From Rikenella microfusus DSM 15922 (GTDB lineage: Bacteria > Bacteroidota > Bacteroidia > Bacteroidales > Rikenellaceae), in assembly GCF_000427365.1 (NCBI RefSeq), contig NZ_KE386488.1, positions 806,001-870,000 of the forward strand: a stretch of DNA of 64,000 bases, read 5' to 3'. The notes under the pieces are model-generated. The model saw only the letters and a list, made by a program, of their open reading frames with translations, ran no database searches and was not told the DNA's origin. Below are positions 44,183 to 52,437 of this stretch, piece by piece; the stretch's first letter is position 1, and each line of letters begins with the position of its first letter. The position numbers were made by a program, and so were the translations under genes.

Positions 44183-45181
44183 TTATTCGGGTATGCGGAC
44201 CGTCATGAAGATCGCCTCCACCTGACGGATATAATCCCTCATCGGCACATTGTTGTTCGGAGAGGGCGAATAGACATAACCGTCGATGGCCAGCATCCGG
44301 TTCCGGGCCTGGTCATACGTGGTATAATTGATGAACGGCCCCCCCATGAAGTCGCCTTTCACATCCCAGAAACCGCGTACCTGATTCCACCGGCGTCCGT
44401 TTACCGTCAGCGCCTTCTGATCCATCATCCCCGCCGCGCTGCTCGTAGCCATATAACTGCCGTCCGAAGGCCCCGGCACCTGCATCACCGCCGCATTGCG
44501 CGCTGCGATGATATTGCCTGCCGCATCGTTGCGCGCCGGCACGGAATCCGCCGGATAGGTGTAGATCGTGAAACCGATGCTGGCCAGCGGCAGTTCGAAC
44601 GATATCCACAGGAAATTCGTCGTGTCGAGGCGTACCCGGTAGCCCTGCGGCACGCTTATGTCGAAGCCGAACTTCTGCCGGATCAGTTCGCCGATCTCCT
44701 TGTTCCTGAACTTTTCCGCCCGCGCCACGAGCCGGTCGCGTTCCGCGATCTCGTACAGTTTCACCAGATCGCCTCCATAGGTATGGAGGAAAGCCGCCAG
44801 CGAATCGGCCGACGGAGCCGTTACCGTCACTTCCAGCTGCGGAGCCGAATTGACATCGTAAGAAGCCGTCATATCCGACTTCGAATATTGCGAACCGGTT
44901 TTCAGCACCAGGATGTTGCGGTGCCTGCTCACCGTCGCCTTATAGCCGGCCGGCGGCACGCTGTAAACCGTGAACCGGGGTTCCGGCTGGTTGATCATCT
45001 CCACCTCGTCGGCGAAGACGGCGCGCGCGGTATCGCCCGCAGGTCCCTGCCACAACGCCGCAGGAGCCACCACGAAAAGTTCGTACGGTTTCCCCGTGGA
45101 AGTGACCTTGACGCCGCCCGAACGGCAGGCCGTAAAAACCAGCGCAGCTGCCGTGAGCCAAGTGAGTGTAAATGTTTTCAT
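44183..45181 (-). CDS. DUF4837 family lipoprotein
   Basis: This 332-residue lipoprotein has lipobox VFTAC (Cys19) and the DUF4837 body from about residue 30 (KPYELFVVAPAALWQGPAGDTARAVFADEVEMINQPEP in part) to the end (NVPMRDYIRQVEAIFMTVRIPE). The family occurs in Bacteroidota and has no assigned function; it is probably outer-membrane anchored on the periplasmic side. The ATG at 45181 begins the signal peptide; an upstream in-frame ATG at 45238 would add 19 unlikely residues. A TACCTTTG -7 element at 45249-45256 overlaps the end of a TIR-B element. Confidence 0.87.
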   Translation of the reverse strand: MKTFTLTWLTAAALVFTACRSGGVKVTSTGKPYELFVVAPAALWQGPAGDTARAVFADEVEMINQPEPRFTVYSVPPAGYKATVSRHRNILVLKTGSQYSKSDMTASYDVNSAPQLEVTVTAPSADSLAAFLHTYGGDLVKLYEIAERDRLVARAEKFRNKEIGELIRQKFGFDISVPQGYRVRLDTTNFLWISFELPLASIGFTIYTYPADSVPARNDAAGNIIAARNAAVMQVPGPSDGSYMATSSAAGMMDQKALTVNGRRWNQVRGFWDVKGDFMGGPFINYTTYDQARNRMLAIDGYVYSPSPNNNVPMRDYIRQVEAIFMTVRIPE

Positions 45182-45248
45182 GGTCGTATCGGTATTTGAT
45201 GGATAAACGTTTTCGCACGGTCGGGACAATCCCGGCAACGGATGATCG

Positions 45249-45256
45249 CAAAGGTA
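45249..45256 (-). promoter_or_regulatory. -7 promoter element overlapping a TIR-B end
   Basis: TACCTTTG on the minus strand serves the DUF4837 gene. Its TACC half is the first four bases (GGTA) of the TIR-B terminus beginning at 45253. Confidence 0.5.
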
Positions 45257-45426
45257 AGTATATACGACTTTATTCTATATTATATGCACGCCTGATTTTC
45301 AGCATATTTCGGCCCGCGCCCACCTCCTTAAGCAGAGAAAAGCCCCGATCCCCTGTGCCGAGCGGCACCGCAGGGCCGTTTAGGGAGATCGTTATCCGAT
45401 TTTGGGTAAAGTCGTATATACTTACC
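45253..45426. repeat. TIR-B mini-element, 174 bp, perfect ends
   Basis: The ends are perfect 20-bp inverted repeats: GGTAAGTATATACGACTTTA (45253-45272) and its complement (45407-45426). The interior has CCCCTGTGCCGAGCGGCACC, a small palindrome, and AGGGAGATCGTTATCCGATT. It contains no gene and no obvious target duplication, consistent with a MITE-like non-autonomous element. It lies between the divergent DUF4837 and polysaccharide deacetylase genes. Confidence 0.85.
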
Positions 45427-45567
45427 ATCACAAATATAACGATAATTCCATTCCGCGCCGTTCTGCCCGTCCCGTAATGCCGCTCGTTTCCAGCCGGTAT
45501 GCTTCCCTGCGGGCCGGTAAAAGTCCGGGCGGTGCCGGGCAGGAAGGAGTATTCCGCATCTTTTGCC

Positions 45568-45575
45568 TATCTTTG
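45568..45575 (+). promoter_or_regulatory. -7 promoter element of polysaccharide deacetylase gene
   Basis: TATCTTTG matches TAnnTTTG and gives a leader of about 90 nt to the ATG at 45672; no -33 TTTG. Confidence 0.4.
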
Positions 45576-45671
45576 CCGGTGACGAACGCCGGCAAAGGTA
45601 AAGTCGCGCCCCCTGCGCGGTTTCCGGCCGGGCCGCCCGCTCCGTTTTATACCGGTTCAAAAACCCATGGC

Positions 45672-46280
45672 ATGTATTTCCGTCCGCCGAAATTCATCAA
45701 ACGTCTGTTTCCAGAGCTGAACTGGAACCTCCGCGAACCGGGGGGGATCTTCCTGACGTTCGACGACGGCCCCACGCCCGAAGTGACCGAATGGGTACTC
45801 GACACACTGGACAAATACGATGCCAAGGCCACGTTTTTCTGCCTCGGCAAAAATGTGGACCTGCATCCCGATATTTTCCGCAAAATCAAAGCCCGCGGCC
45901 ACGCCGTCGGCAACCATTCGTACAGCCATATCAAAGGATGGGGCACCCCCACGGGACGCTATCTCGAAGACGCCGACCTGGCCAACGGGCTGATCCGCAC
46001 CAACCTCTACCGTCCCCCCTACGGACGCATCACCCGCAGCCAGATCCGCCGCATCTCGGAACGGTACCACATCATCATGTGGGACATCCTGAGCCGGGAT
46101 TACTCGCGGGCGGTTTCGCCCGAAGCGTGCGTGAGGAATGTAACGCGGCATCTGCACGAAGGGTCGATCGTGGTCTTCCACGATTCGGCGAAAGCCTCGC
46201 GCAACCTCTATTACGCCCTGCCCCGCGTGCTGGAAGCCATACAAAGGGCCGGTTTGCGGTGCCGCAGCATCGAACTCTGA
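45672..46280 (+). CDS. Polysaccharide deacetylase family protein
   Basis: This 202-residue protein has the NodB homology domain that removes N- or O-acetyl groups from glycans such as peptidoglycan or chitooligosaccharide. Motif 1 is LTFDDGPTPEV near residue 30 (catalytic Asp), motif 2 HSYSH near 83 (metal-binding His pair), motif 3 YRPPYGR near 116, and motif 5 VVFHDSAK near 172. No signal peptide is visible, as in short NodB-like enzymes. The ATG at 45672 begins MYFRPPKFIKRLFPEL. A yqaA-like membrane gene follows after 19 nt, so the pair may be one unit. Substrate unknown. Confidence 0.92.
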   Translation: MYFRPPKFIKRLFPELNWNLREPGGIFLTFDDGPTPEVTEWVLDTLDKYDAKATFFCLGKNVDLHPDIFRKIKARGHAVGNHSYSHIKGWGTPTGRYLEDADLANGLIRTNLYRPPYGRITRSQIRRISERYHIIMWDILSRDYSRAVSPEACVRNVTRHLHEGSIVVFHDSAKASRNLYYALPRVLEAIQRAGLRCRSIEL

Positions 46281-46299
46281 CCCCGCACGACGTACCGCT

Positions 46300-46752
46300 A
46301 TGGAGTGGCTTCTCGACCTCGGATATTTCGGTCTGTTCATCGGCGCGCTGCTGGCGGCGACGATCATCCCGTTCAGCTCGGACTTCCTGCTGGTCGGCAT
46401 GCTGGCCGCCGGCGGCAACGTGGTATGGACCGTCGTGTGGGCTTCGCTGGGCAACTGGGCCGGAGGCATGGTCTCCTACTGGATGGGACGGGGCGGCCGG
46501 TGGGAATGGATCGAAAAGTGGTTCAAGGTCAAGCCGGAGACGCTCGAAAAACAAAAGGCGAGGATCGACCGTTGGGGGTCGTGGCTCGCTTTCCTGTCGT
46601 GGCTGCCGCTGGTGGGCGATCTGTTCGCCCTGGGGCTGGGATTCTACAAGGTGAACGTCTGGCAGGTGGCCCTTTTCATGCTGATCGGCAAGACGGCCCG
46701 TTTCGTCGGCTGGGCCGCGGCGGTGGAGTGGATACGGCCCATGTTTGCGTAA
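46300..46752 (+). CDS. YqaA-type membrane protein (DedA-like)
   Basis: This 150-residue membrane protein has about four hydrophobic segments and the small-DedA/VTT layout: LFIGALLAATIIPFSSDFLLVGML (residues 12-35 in part), GNWAGGMVSYWMGRGGRWEW near 55, a charged loop (KPETLEKQKARIDRWGSW) and FLSWLPLVGDLFALGLGFYKVN near 100. DedA-family proteins take part in lipid-carrier or phospholipid flipping; this short type is uncharacterised. The last codons (ATG TTT GCG TAA) overlap the -33 element of the efp promoter. Confidence 0.88.
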   Translation: MEWLLDLGYFGLFIGALLAATIIPFSSDFLLVGMLAAGGNVVWTVVWASLGNWAGGMVSYWMGRGGRWEWIEKWFKVKPETLEKQKARIDRWGSWLAFLSWLPLVGDLFALGLGFYKVNVWQVALFMLIGKTARFVGWAAAVEWIRPMFA

Positions 46753-46775
46753 ACCCCCGCTTTTTCCTAACTTTG
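46744..46775 (+). promoter_or_regulatory. Consensus promoter of efp
   Basis: TTTG (46744-46747), a 20-nt spacer and TAACTTTG (46768-46775) match the Bacteroidota consensus. The -33 box lies in the final codons of the yqaA-like gene. Transcription would start near 46782. Confidence 0.75.
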
Positions 46776-46804
46776 CAGTCTTCGATACGATCGTTTACAA
46801 ACAA

Positions 46805-46921
46805 AGGTAATTATATACTATTTACACGGCATGATTTTTCGGTTCGAGCCGCCCCCCGACGGCTTTCAGCCGTCCGACGCGGAGCCGGAACCGGGTAGTG
46901 TAAATCATATATAGTCGCCTA
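46805..46921. repeat. TIR-type mini-element in the efp leader
   Basis: TATATACTATTTACAC (near 46812) and GTGTAAATCATATATA (near 46898) are inverted with two differences and flank a GACGGCT-TTC-AGCCGTC hairpin. The left end forms CAAAGGTA, as at the 45253 element. It lies wholly between the efp promoter and start codon, so it is part of the efp 5' leader. Confidence 0.65.
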
Positions 46922-46942
46922 AATAAAAATTCAAAACCATAC

Positions 46943-47509
46943 ATGGCAACAACCGCAGATATCAAAATCGGGATGTGCATCGAGTTCAACGGCAAAACCT
47001 GCCAGATCGTCGATTTCCAGCACGTAAAACCGGGCAAAGGCCCCGCTTTCGTGCGCACGAAGCTCAAAAACCTGGAGAACGGACGCACGATCGACAACAC
47101 GTTCACGGCGGGCGCGCCGATCGAGCCGGTACGCGTGGAACGCCGCCCGTACCAATTCCTTTACGAGGACGACATGGGCGCCAACTTCATGCACACGGAA
47201 ACTTTCGAACAGATCGTGATCGACAAGAACCTGATCGACAACTCCGACTTGATGAAAGAGGGCGAGGTGGTGGAAGTCATGTTCCGCACCGATAACGAAC
47301 AGGTGCTGTCGGCCGAACTGCCGCAGCTGGTCGAAATGGAGGTGACGTACACCGAGCCGGGCCTGAAAGGGGACACCGCATCGTCGAACGCGCTCAAACC
47401 GGCGACGGTGGAGACGGGCGCGACGATCAAGGTGCCGCTGTTCATCAATACGGGCGAAAGAATCCGCGTGGATACCCGCAGCCGCGAATATTACGAACGG
47501 ATCAAATAA
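46943..47509 (+). CDS. efp: Elongation factor P
   Basis: EF-P relieves ribosome stalling at polyproline. The 188-residue protein has the KOW-like N-terminal domain, with the modification-loop Lys at position 32 ([10 protein letters not shown]), the middle OB domain and the C-terminal domain ending with [11 protein letters not shown]. The retained Lys implies post-translational modification in this lineage, though no epmA-like gene is nearby. The ATG at 46943 follows a 160-nt leader that contains a TIR-type mini-element. Confidence 0.97.
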   Translation: MATTADIKIGMCIEFNGKTCQIVDFQHVKPGKGPAFVRTKLKNLENGRTIDNTFTAGAPIEPVRVERRPYQFLYEDDMGANFMHTETFEQIVIDKNLIDNSDLMKEGEVVEVMFRTDNEQVLSAELPQLVEMEVTYTEPGLKGDTASSNALKPATVETGATIKVPLFINTGERIRVDTRSREYYERIK

Positions 47510-47518
47510 AAACGGATC

Positions 47519-47622
47519 GGTAAGTATATACGCTTTACCCGGAATCGGGTAATGGTCTCTCTGAACGGCCCTGTGCCGGAGTCGCCGAGCGACTTCGGCA
47601 CAGGGCCGAAAATTATTGAAGA
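47519..47622. repeat. One-ended TIR-B copy / likely terminator after efp
   Basis: GGTAAGTATATACGC starts the unit 9 nt after the efp stop; AACGGCCCTGTGCC with GGCACAGGGCC forms a long hairpin (about 47567-47608) shared in part with the 45253 element in reverse. The second terminal repeat is missing. The hairpin could terminate efp transcription. Confidence 0.55.
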
Positions 47623-47629
47623 CCAGGCA

Positions 47630-48450
47630 TATTTTCAGTTTGCAGGTTCAAGTCCGGAGCCAGCGAGAGCAGGGGCAGTTACAGGCCGGTTCGAATGCCG
47701 GGCGGCACCAGCCTTTCACCGGGGGCTTCGGGTTGGCCGCTACGCGGACGATTAATCTTATGGTTTTTATTTATGCGATTCGGAAGAATCACCGGCTTTC
47801 GCGGTGCCTCCGGGCACTCCGACCGGGAGTTTGCTCCGATGGGGTGGGCGCAAAGCCGATATTATGGTATTAAACCGTAGGTTTAAAGTACTGTCTGTCT
47901 CCGACGGGCGTTGGTTTTTCTTCGCCCGCTTATGCCGCAAGGGCACCGGTTTCTCCAAACGTCTCATGCCGTCGGGGCACTTTCTTTCTTGCGCGACCAA
48001 GAAAGAAAACAAAGAAGTCGCCGGGAATGCGATTTCCCGTTCCTACCTCCTGTCGGAACGGAAAATCGCACATTCCCGGGGTGGCAGTCTCTGTCCTGAC
48101 TTCTCACAGAGCTAAGAAGCCGGGAGTACTTATTTAATCCTATGGCTTTATGTAAATTCCCCATTGTCAGGCCGGAGCCACCCCCGGCGTAGGCCTGCAA
48201 GCAGTCCGCGCTGGCTCCGGACGATGGAATTGACCGTAGGGTTAAGACTAAATTTCCGCGTTAGCGGCTATCCCGGAGCCTCCCCACGGGCGGCAACTAC
48301 CCTAAACCGCGCCCCCTCCGGGGCGTCCGGACTATAAAGAACCGCAAATTTGTTTACTCAAGAACCGCAGCCTGCGGGGAATGGAGAGGAGGATAGTTAC
48401 AATCCGGTTCATGTGCCCGGGCGGCATGGCAGAACCGGCGACCGGAGAAA
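47630..48450. repeat. Intergenic repeat cluster: M1, inverted M5, M4, inverted M3, M6
   Basis: The convergent gap after efp has no gene. It holds M1 (47645-47750), inverted M5 (47760-47875; GCGATTCGGAAGAATCACCGG), M4 (47885-48130) with perfect hairpin 1 TTTCTTTCTTG-CGCGAC-CAAGAAAGAAA (47981-48008) and hairpin 2, inverted M3 (48145-48235) and an M6-type segment (48248-48320). Linkers include AAACCGTAGGTTTAAA and ACCGTAGGGTTAA. This M4 copy has no loop insertion. Confidence 0.85.
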
Positions 48451-48581
48451 ATATTACCTGATGAGAGAATATGCTTGGGGGAAATTGTCCGGATTGTTAT
48501 GATCGTCTTTTCCGGTTTCCGGGATTCCGCTTGCGTGAAGCCGGTTCTTCAACGATAACCGCGAAAATAGAGGTGGAATGC

Positions 48582-49127
48582 CTAACGGCCGAGGAAAGTC
48601 CTGCGCCAGCGGACGGGGCCATCCAATACTTTGCGCCATACCTCCTGCTGGCGATCCAGGTAAACGCCGAACGTGTAGGACGGTTGCCGGCTGCCTTTAT
48701 AGAGCATACCCATATCGACCGCCGTCCGTTCCCAGTTCCTGTCCGCCGCGTCGTAATTCATCAGCACCGTCCGCATCGGGACGCGCGAAGCCGCCTGCAA
48801 CGCCAGCGCGTAGGCCGTGGCGCCCCAGTTCCCTTCGCAGCGCAAGAACAGGCGTGTCAGGTTCCGTTCGTCGCCTTTCAGTATCTTGTAGGTCTCCAGC
48901 AGGTCGGCCGTAAAGAGGGCTATGTCCCGTTCGGCCACCATCTCTCCGGCGCGGATGAACGTTTCGGTCAGGGCATCCGCCCGGATGGCAGCCGGAGGGA
49001 CGCACGCTGCGGCGGAATCCGCCGCGGCCGGCTGAGGCAGGAAAGCCGCGGCCGTCGCCGGCAGTCCGCACGACAGACAACCGACTGTTCCTAAACAGCA
49101 AATTCTTATGGCGTAAAAACGAAACAT
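48582..49127 (-). CDS. Secreted protein of unknown function downstream of tsaE
   Basis: This 181-residue protein has a signal-type N-terminus (CCLGTVGCLSCGLPATAAA), so it is probably exported. The mature part is mostly helical (ETFIRAGEMVAERDIALFTADLLETYKILKG in part; NLTRLFLRCEGNWGATAYALAL) with no catalytic motif that I recognise. It starts 13 nt after the tsaE stop, so it is probably translated from the porX-tsaE transcript. The ATG at 49127 is favoured because an earlier in-frame ATG at 49175 would overlap tsaE by 35 nt. Confidence 0.7.
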   Translation of the reverse strand: MFRFYAIRICCLGTVGCLSCGLPATAAAFLPQPAAADSAAACVPPAAIRADALTETFIRAGEMVAERDIALFTADLLETYKILKGDERNLTRLFLRCEGNWGATAYALALQAASRVPMRTVLMNYDAADRNWERTAVDMGMLYKGSRQPSYTFGVYLDRQQEVWRKVLDGPVRWRRTFLGR

Positions 49128-49140
49128 GGACACGACGGTT

Positions 49141-49590
49141 TCAGTCTTCGATTTCGAGCGTGCGGGTATCTTCATCCACGATCGTGAGCCGCACGTTCAG
49201 GGCGTCTTCCGGTATCAACTCTCCGATTTTTTCCGGCCATTCCACCAGGCAGAGGTTCCCGCTGAAAAAATATTCTTCGTATCCGAAATCGAAAGCCTCC
49301 TCTACCGAACGGATCCGGTAGAAATCGAAGTGGTAAACCGTTTCCGGTCCCGTACCGCGGGCCGTTTCCGTGGCCGGACGATATACATTGACGATTGCGA
49401 ACGACGGGCTGTTCACCTCCTGCGGGTCGATGCCCAGCTGGCGGCACATCTCTTTGACGAGCGTGGTTTTTCCGGCGCCCATCGCGCCGTGGAAAGCGAT
49501 GATCGTTGCCTGTCGGGCCTGCGCCTCGGCCAACAGTTCTTCCGCCGCGTCGGGCAGGTCGGACAGTCCTTTTATCGTGATGGTTTTCAT
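49141..49590 (-). CDS. tsaE: tRNA threonylcarbamoyladenosine synthesis ATPase TsaE
   Basis: TsaE is the ATPase partner of TsaB-TsaD in making the t6A37 modification of ANN-reading tRNAs. The 149-residue protein has P-loop GAMGAGKT (residues 35-42), switch segment NSPSFAIVNVY near 60 and the Walker B-like YHFDFYRI near 89. EDTRTLEIED ends the protein. It lies between porX and a small secreted-protein gene on the same strand; this porX-tsaE linkage recurs in Bacteroidota. Confidence 0.94.
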   Translation of the reverse strand: MKTITIKGLSDLPDAAEELLAEAQARQATIIAFHGAMGAGKTTLVKEMCRQLGIDPQEVNSPSFAIVNVYRPATETARGTGPETVYHFDFYRIRSVEEAFDFGYEEYFFSGNLCLVEWPEKIGELIPEDALNVRLTIVDEDTRTLEIED

Positions 49591-49653
49591 ATCTCGGGAT
49601 GCGTTCCGGCCTAAAGGTACGATTTTTTACCTTTCCGCCCGCATTCGCCGGGC

Positions 49654-51204
49654 CTATTTCGGATTCAGCACGATGTAGGGCACCATCATCTCTTCCATCG
49701 AAATGCCGCCATGCTGGAATGTGTTTTTATAGTACCGCACGTGCTGGTTGAAGTTGTTCGGATAGACCAGAAAATCGTGGTCGTAGGCGAAAATATAGGT
49801 CGAGGTGAGGTTCGACTTGGGCAGGTGTGCCTCCTCCGGTTTGGTGATGGCGAACACCTGTTTCGGGTCGTAGTTCAGGTTGCGGCCGCTTTTGTAACGC
49901 AGGTTGGGCGAGGTCTCGCGGTCGCCGATCACTTTCACGGGGTTGTCCACGCGGATGGTGCCGTGGTCGGAGGTGACCACGATCGTATGGCCGCGGCCGG
50001 AGAGTTGTTTCATGATCTCCCACAGGTCGGAGTGTTCGAACCACGACCGGGTCAGCGATCGGAAGGCCACCTCTTCTTCGGCCAGCTCGCGGATGATTTC
50101 GCTTTCGGTGCGGGCGTGCGAGAGGATGTCCAGAAAGTTGTATACGACTACCGACAGGTCTGCGTTGGAGAGCCGGTCGATGTTTTCGAGCAGCTTTTTG
50201 CCCTGTTCCGGACGGATCAGTTTGTCGAAGCTCATCCGGTAGGGCTTGCCGAATTGCTGGAGCTGGCGTTTGAGGAAGTCTTCTTCGTAACGGTTTTTGC
50301 CGCCTTCCTGGTTGTCGTTGAGCCATAGGTCGGGCATCAGTTTGGAGATGGCCAGCGGGGTCAGCCCGGCGAACAGGGCGTTGCGGGCATACTGGGTGGC
50401 GGTGGGCAGGATGGCGCAGTAGAATTCTTCGCTGGCGACGTCGAAGTGGTTGTGGAGCAGGGGCCGGATCATGAGCCACTGGTCGTAACGGAAGTTGTCG
50501 ATCAGCAGGAAGGTGGTCTTTTTCGATTTGTCCACCACGGGGAAGAGCCGTTGCCGCAATAAGGTATGGGAAAGCACGGGCCGTTCGGGATCGGTGTCGT
50601 CGAACCATCCGAGGTAGTTGTTTTTCACGAACCGTGCATAGAGGTCGTTGGCCTCTTTGAACTGGTAGGAGAGGATTTCCCGCACGCTGGAATCGCTGGA
50701 CTCGGACAGCTCGATGTCCCATTGCACGAGTTTGCGGTAGACGTCGGTCCACTGGGCGAAGGTGCGGGCGTCGGACAGGGCGACGGAGATTTTGCCGAAG
50801 TCGGAACGGTAGTCGGCGGTGCTCTTTTCGGACACGAGTTGCTGCTGGTGCACGTTCTTCTTGATGGAGAGCAGCACCTGGTTGGGGTTCACGGGTTTGA
50901 TGAGGTAGTCGGCGATTTTGGAACCGACGGCTCTGTCCATGATGTTCTCTTCTTCGGATTTGGTGACCATCACCACGGGGGTGGTGGGGGCGAAGGATTT
51001 GATGCGGGGCAGGGTCTCCAGTCCGGTCATACCGGGCATCATCTCGTCGAGTATGATCAGGTCGAACGGTTTCTGCTGCACCATCTCGATGGCGTCGTAA
51101 CCGTTGTTGCTGGTCTCTACTTCGTAGCCTTTGTTCTGGAGGAACAGCAGGTGGGGTTTCAGCAGTTCGATTTCGTCATCGACCCAAAGTATCTTTACGT
51201 TCAT
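49654..51204 (-). CDS. porX: PorX-type response regulator with PglZ domain
   Basis: PorX is a response regulator linked to type IX secretion control in Bacteroidota. The 516-residue protein has a CheY-like receiver (about 1-122; ILWVDDE acidic pocket, phospho-acceptor D53 in IILDEMMPG, VTKSEE switch) followed by a helical linker and a PglZ/alkaline-phosphatase-like domain (about 205-516; LIDNFRYDQW, ILPTATQYARNALF, VVTSDHGTIRV), whose relatives hydrolyse oligonucleotides. No PorY kinase or T9SS structural gene is in view. Its leader contains repeat modules M2/M1. Confidence 0.93.
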   Translation of the reverse strand: MNVKILWVDDEIELLKPHLLFLQNKGYEVETSNNGYDAIEMVQQKPFDLIILDEMMPGMTGLETLPRIKSFAPTTPVVMVTKSEEENIMDRAVGSKIADYLIKPVNPNQVLLSIKKNVHQQQLVSEKSTADYRSDFGKISVALSDARTFAQWTDVYRKLVQWDIELSESSDSSVREILSYQFKEANDLYARFVKNNYLGWFDDTDPERPVLSHTLLRQRLFPVVDKSKKTTFLLIDNFRYDQWLMIRPLLHNHFDVASEEFYCAILPTATQYARNALFAGLTPLAISKLMPDLWLNDNQEGGKNRYEEDFLKRQLQQFGKPYRMSFDKLIRPEQGKKLLENIDRLSNADLSVVVYNFLDILSHARTESEIIRELAEEEVAFRSLTRSWFEHSDLWEIMKQLSGRGHTIVVTSDHGTIRVDNPVKVIGDRETSPNLRYKSGRNLNYDPKQVFAITKPEEAHLPKSNLTSTYIFAYDHDFLVYPNNFNQHVRYYKNTFQHGGISMEEMMVPYIVLNPK

Positions 51205-51224
51205 AACACGCTCTGTTTTTATTC

Positions 51225-51680
51225 GTACGATTATTTTTCATTCGGGTCGGGCGCCCGGGAGACCGCCCCGAGTTTACGAGGATTGCGGGCCTCCCGTGGG
51301 GAGGCGTCCGGCCCGCCCGCTGACGCGGAAACTTGTTTTTAATCGTACGATTAAATTTATATGTTGTTGCCCGGAGCCAGCAAGGGCAAAACCGCAGGTT
51401 GCAGCCCTTCGCCGGGGGTGGCTCCGGGCTGACCGCTACGCGGATAATTAATCGTAGGGTTGATTGTATGTCTTTCGCCGACGGGCGTTTGTTCTTTCTT
51501 CGCCCGCTCATGCCGGCGGGGCACTTACTTTTTTGCGCGACCAAAAAAGTAAGCAAAAAAGTCGCCGGGAATGCGATTCCCCGTCCCGACTATCGTCAGA
51601 ACGGAAAATCGCACATTCCCGGGCAGCAGCCTCTACCTGAATTTCAATACCAAGTAAGAAGCCGGGAGTAACCTACATAT
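51225..51680. repeat. Intergenic repeat cluster: M2, M1, M4
   Basis: The gap between porX and radC (51205-51726) has no gene. M2 (51230-51325) and M1 (51355-51450) are separated by TTAATCGTACGATTAAA (51341-51357), the cleanest palindromic linker. M4 (51460-51680) is the shortest clear copy: GACGGGCG hairpin, hairpin 1 CTTACTTTTTTG-CGCGAC-CAAAAAAGTAAG (51524-51553) and hairpin 2 (CCGGGAATGCGATT ... AATCGCACATTCCCGG). Confidence 0.85.
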
Positions 51681-51726
51681 AAAATAACGATAACAAAAAG
51701 TGTTCCGGTATGCGGAACGCAGAATA

Positions 51727-52428
51727 TTAAAGCAATCCCCGTTCCGCGAAACTAAACGGAGACGTGTCCGCGATGATCACATGATCCAGCAGCCGCATGT
51801 CGAAATACGAAGCTGCCAGTTGCACTTTATTGGTATTCAGTATGTCCTGTTCGCTCGGATAAGCGTTTCCCGACGGATGGTTGTGTACCAGCACGATTCC
51901 CGACGCATTACGGTCCAACGCCCGCCGGATCACGATCCGCGGGTCGATTACCGAACCTTCGAGGCCGCCCTGGCTTACCCGGAAACGCTCGATGATCCGT
52001 TTGGAACGCGACAGCAGCATCACCCAGACCTCTTCGTGCGGCAAATCGGACAGCAGAGGCTGGAAGATCGCCACGATGTCCGCGCTGCCTGCGATATAGT
52101 CCGGCGTGGGAATGTCCGCCGCACGTCTGCGCCGTCCCAGTTCCAATGCGGCCGCGATACTTACGCCCCGCGCCAGGCCGATTCCGTTGAAGGTTTGCAG
52201 TTCCGACAGGCTCTTGCGGCCCAGTGCCACCAGGCTTCCGCCCACCGAGTCCAACAGCATGCGGCCGATTTCGACCGCCGAGTGTTCGACCGTGCCGGAG
52301 CCGATCAGCACGGCCAGCAACTCGGCGTCCGTCAGGGCCGAAGCCCCGCGGCTCATCAGCTTTTCGCGGGGCCGGTCCTGTTCGTTCCACTCTTTGATCG
52401 AGAGCCGTCCCGGTTTGGCTTTTTCCAT
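51727..52428 (-). CDS. radC: RadC-family JAB-domain protein
   Basis: This 233-residue protein has an N-terminal helix-hairpin-helix-like region and a C-terminal JAB/MPN metalloprotease-like domain with HNHPSGNAYPSEQD near residue 170 and acidic E near 115. The family was named for a DNA-repair phenotype that is now doubted; its cellular role is unsettled. The gene starts 9 nt after trpB, an unusual partner, so they may share a transcript for reasons of packing alone. Confidence 0.93.
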   Translation of the reverse strand: MEKAKPGRLSIKEWNEQDRPREKLMSRGASALTDAELLAVLIGSGTVEHSAVEIGRMLLDSVGGSLVALGRKSLSELQTFNGIGLARGVSIAAALELGRRRRAADIPTPDYIAGSADIVAIFQPLLSDLPHEEVWVMLLSRSKRIIERFRVSQGGLEGSVIDPRIVIRRALDRNASGIVLVHNHPSGNAYPSEQDILNTNKVQLAASYFDMRLLDHVIIADTSPFSFAERGLL

Positions 52429-52437
52429 AGCTCCGCC

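Noticed and set aside
45253-45426. An autonomous insertion sequence
   Set aside because: At 174 bp it is too short to encode a transposase; only the ends and short inner blocks are conserved.
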